A stretch of 64,000 nt of DNA. It comes from Micromonospora halotolerans (GTDB lineage: Bacteria; Actinomycetota; Actinomycetes; Mycobacteriales; Micromonosporaceae). The position numbers and the translations under genes were made by a program. Where the stretch lies: positions 2,232,001 through 2,296,000 of the forward strand of contig NZ_CP134876.1 of assembly GCF_032108445.1 (NCBI RefSeq), given 5' to 3'. Below are positions 62,920-64,000 of the stretch, in pieces. The notes beneath the pieces were generated by a model that was given only the letters and a program-made list of their open reading frames with translations, had not been told where the DNA came from and did not search any database. Within the stretch, counting starts at the first letter, position 1. Every line of letters begins with the position of its first letter.

Positions 62920-63729
62920 TCAGCCGCCGGGACGGCCGACCCGCCCGCGGGTGTCCCGCGAGACACCGCGCAGCAGCCGCCGGGGCGCGTGCCGGAGCCC
63001 GGCCACGGCCAGCTTGTACTTCCAGCTCGGCACGCTCACCAGCTTGCCTTTGCGCAGGTCACGCAGGCCTTCGTCGACCACGTCCTCGGCCCGCAGCCAC
63101 ATCCACGCCGGCGTGCGCGACATGTCGATGCCGGCCCGCTCGTGGTAGCCGGTGCGGGTGTAGCCGGGGCAGAGCGCCATCACGCGTACGCCGAGCGGGG
63201 CGACCGACTGGCCGATCGATTCACTGAAATTCGTCACCCAGGCCTTGCTGGCCGAGTAGGTCGATCCCGGCATGGGGACACCGAACCCGGCGACGGAAGA
63301 GACATTTATCACTGCCCCGTGGCCGCGCTCGGTCATCGGACCGAGGGCCGCGTGGGTCAGCCGCAGCACGGCCAGCACGTTGAGCCGGACCAGTCGGGCC
63401 TCGTCGGCGACGGCCGACCGGACGAACGGGCTGCTGAGGCTGGTTCCCGCGTTGTTCACCAGAAGGTCCACCGGCGGCTCGGCGGTCAGCCGGCCCTCCA
63501 CGACGGCGCAGCCGTCGTCGGTGGACAGATCCGCGGCGAGGGTCTCGACCCGGTGGCCGTGCCGGCCGGTCAGCTCGGCCGCCAGGCCGTCGAGCCGGCC
63601 CGCGTCCCGGGCCACCAGGACGAGGTCCCAGCCGTCGGCGGCGAGCCGGCGGGCGAACGCCTCGCCGATGCCCAGGCTGGCACCGGTGATCAGGGCCCGG
63701 CGCGGTGCGGGGGTTGGTGCGTCGGTCAC
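62920..63729 (-). CDS. Short-chain dehydrogenase/reductase
   Basis: 269 residues. Cofactor motif ALITGASLGIGEAFARRL with RDAGRL after strand 2 (NADP-like), LLVNNAGTS, catalytic Ser in INVSSVAG and YSASK. It reduces or oxidises an unknown alcohol or ketone. The start codon overlaps the stop of the truncated upstream gene (GTGA). The C-terminal ~50 residues are basic and may associate with the membrane. Confidence 0.88.
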   Translation of the reverse strand: MTDAPTPAPRRALITGASLGIGEAFARRLAADGWDLVLVARDAGRLDGLAAELTGRHGHRVETLAADLSTDDGCAVVEGRLTAEPPVDLLVNNAGTSLSSPFVRSAVADEARLVRLNVLAVLRLTHAALGPMTERGHGAVINVSSVAGFGVPMPGSTYSASKAWVTNFSESIGQSVAPLGVRVMALCPGYTRTGYHERAGIDMSRTPAWMWLRAEDVVDEGLRDLRKGKLVSVPSWKYKLAVAGLRHAPRRLLRGVSRDTRGRVGRPGG

Positions 63730-64000
63730 GGGCGGTCCTCGGGGGATGGGGTCGGCCCGGGCGGGGCCGACGGCGGCGGGATCGGGGGCGTGCCGGGCGG
63801 GGGCGGCACCGGTCCGGCCGGCGGCCCCCAGGGCGAGGGGTGCCCGTAGGCCGGAGCGGGGGCACCGGGTCCCGAGGCGGGCGGACCGGCCGGCGGGAAG
63901 GGCGGCCGGCCGTACCCCGCCGGGACCGGACCGGCCGGCGGCGTCGGCCCGGCCGGCGGGCGCGGCGCGCGGCGGTGGAGGAAGGCCCCGGCCGACGGCA
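63726..64000 (-). CDS. C-terminal part of a Pro/Gly/Ala-rich protein, truncated by window end
   Basis: Open frame of ~91 codons from the window end to a TGA that overlaps the SDR start. Visible residues are mostly Pro, Gly and Ala with Tyr/His (PAGYGRPPFPPAGPPASGPG; AYGHPSPWGPP), ending PTPSPEDRP. It looks like the disordered tail of a larger membrane or regulatory protein. Nothing else can be said. Confidence 0.6.
   Translation of the reverse strand, partial: PSAGAFLHRRAPRPPAGPTPPAGPVPAGYGRPPFPPAGPPASGPGAPAPAYGHPSPWGPPAGPVPPPPGTPPIPPPSAPPGPTPSPEDRP

Overview
The window looks like chromosomal DNA of a high-GC filamentous actinomycete. The family Micromonosporaceae (Micromonospora or a close relative) is my best guess. 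The reasons are the strongly GC-biased third codon positions, a BldC developmental regulator, DUF3073 and DUF3151 proteins, F420-type enzymes, many GTG starts with GTGA/ATGA gene overlaps, and several apparently leaderless promoters. I saw no rRNA, tRNA, CRISPR array, insertion sequence or prophage. This is mostly core chromosome with a few accessory insertions.

Layout. 1-4.1 kb: the end of a double-domain substrate-binding protein, an enoyl-CoA hydratase and 3-hydroxyacyl-CoA dehydrogenase pair, a small calcium-loop repeat protein and a methyltransferase preceded by two tandem micro-ORF repeats. 4.1-12.6 kb: an F420-type oxidoreductase, bldC, a conserved gene, a Leu/Val dehydrogenase, DUF3073, a two-gene RiPP locus (radical SAM/SPASM maturase plus a precursor with aromatic-X-Asn motifs), purM, purF and a sterol-carrier-like gene. 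12.7-23.9 kb: a membrane protein with a long Gly/Tyr-rich tail, comB, purL-purQ-purS, a secreted trypsin-like protease, a UPF0145-like protein, purB and an ECF sigma/anti-sigma-like pair. 24.1-28.9 kb: two secreted beta-helix/PKD/fascin-like paralogues. 29-32.8 kb: a thiolase, a FabG4-type reductase and a MaoC dehydratase. 32.9-36.9 kb: a four-gene operon (Nudix/winged-helix regulator, J-domain-pseudokinase fusion, vWA protein, divergent adenylosuccinate-synthetase paralogue). 36.9-40.2 kb: two DedA paralogues around a two-component system. 40.1-44.3 kb: TetR, an SCP2 protein, an acyl-CoA dehydrogenase and an acyl-CoA ligase. 44.3-50.9 kb: a DMFase-like secreted protein, purD, an AbiEi/DUF559-like gene between two large palindromes, purA and a diacylglycerol-kinase-like gene. 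50.9-64 kb: an EspI-like MinD ATPase, DUF3151, a LOG protein, fructose-bisphosphate aldolase, a small membrane protein, an LCP/ECF operon, an LPXTG protein, DedA, ArsR, pyrE-like, an SDR and a truncated Pro-rich gene.

How the genes fit together. Eight purine genes (purM, F, L, Q, S, B, D, A) are scattered through 40 kb with accessory genes between them. The fatty-acid genes at 29-32.8 kb and 40.1-42.5 kb share a palindromic operator that overlaps their -10 elements, so the TetR protein at 40.1-40.8 kb probably controls both. The most novel content is the RiPP locus at 7.8-9.2 kb, the Nudix/J-pseudokinase/vWA/PurA-like operon at 32.9-36.9 kb, and the micro-ORF relays that link adjacent genes through overlapping stop and start codons. 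All functions are read from sequence by eye, with no database search.
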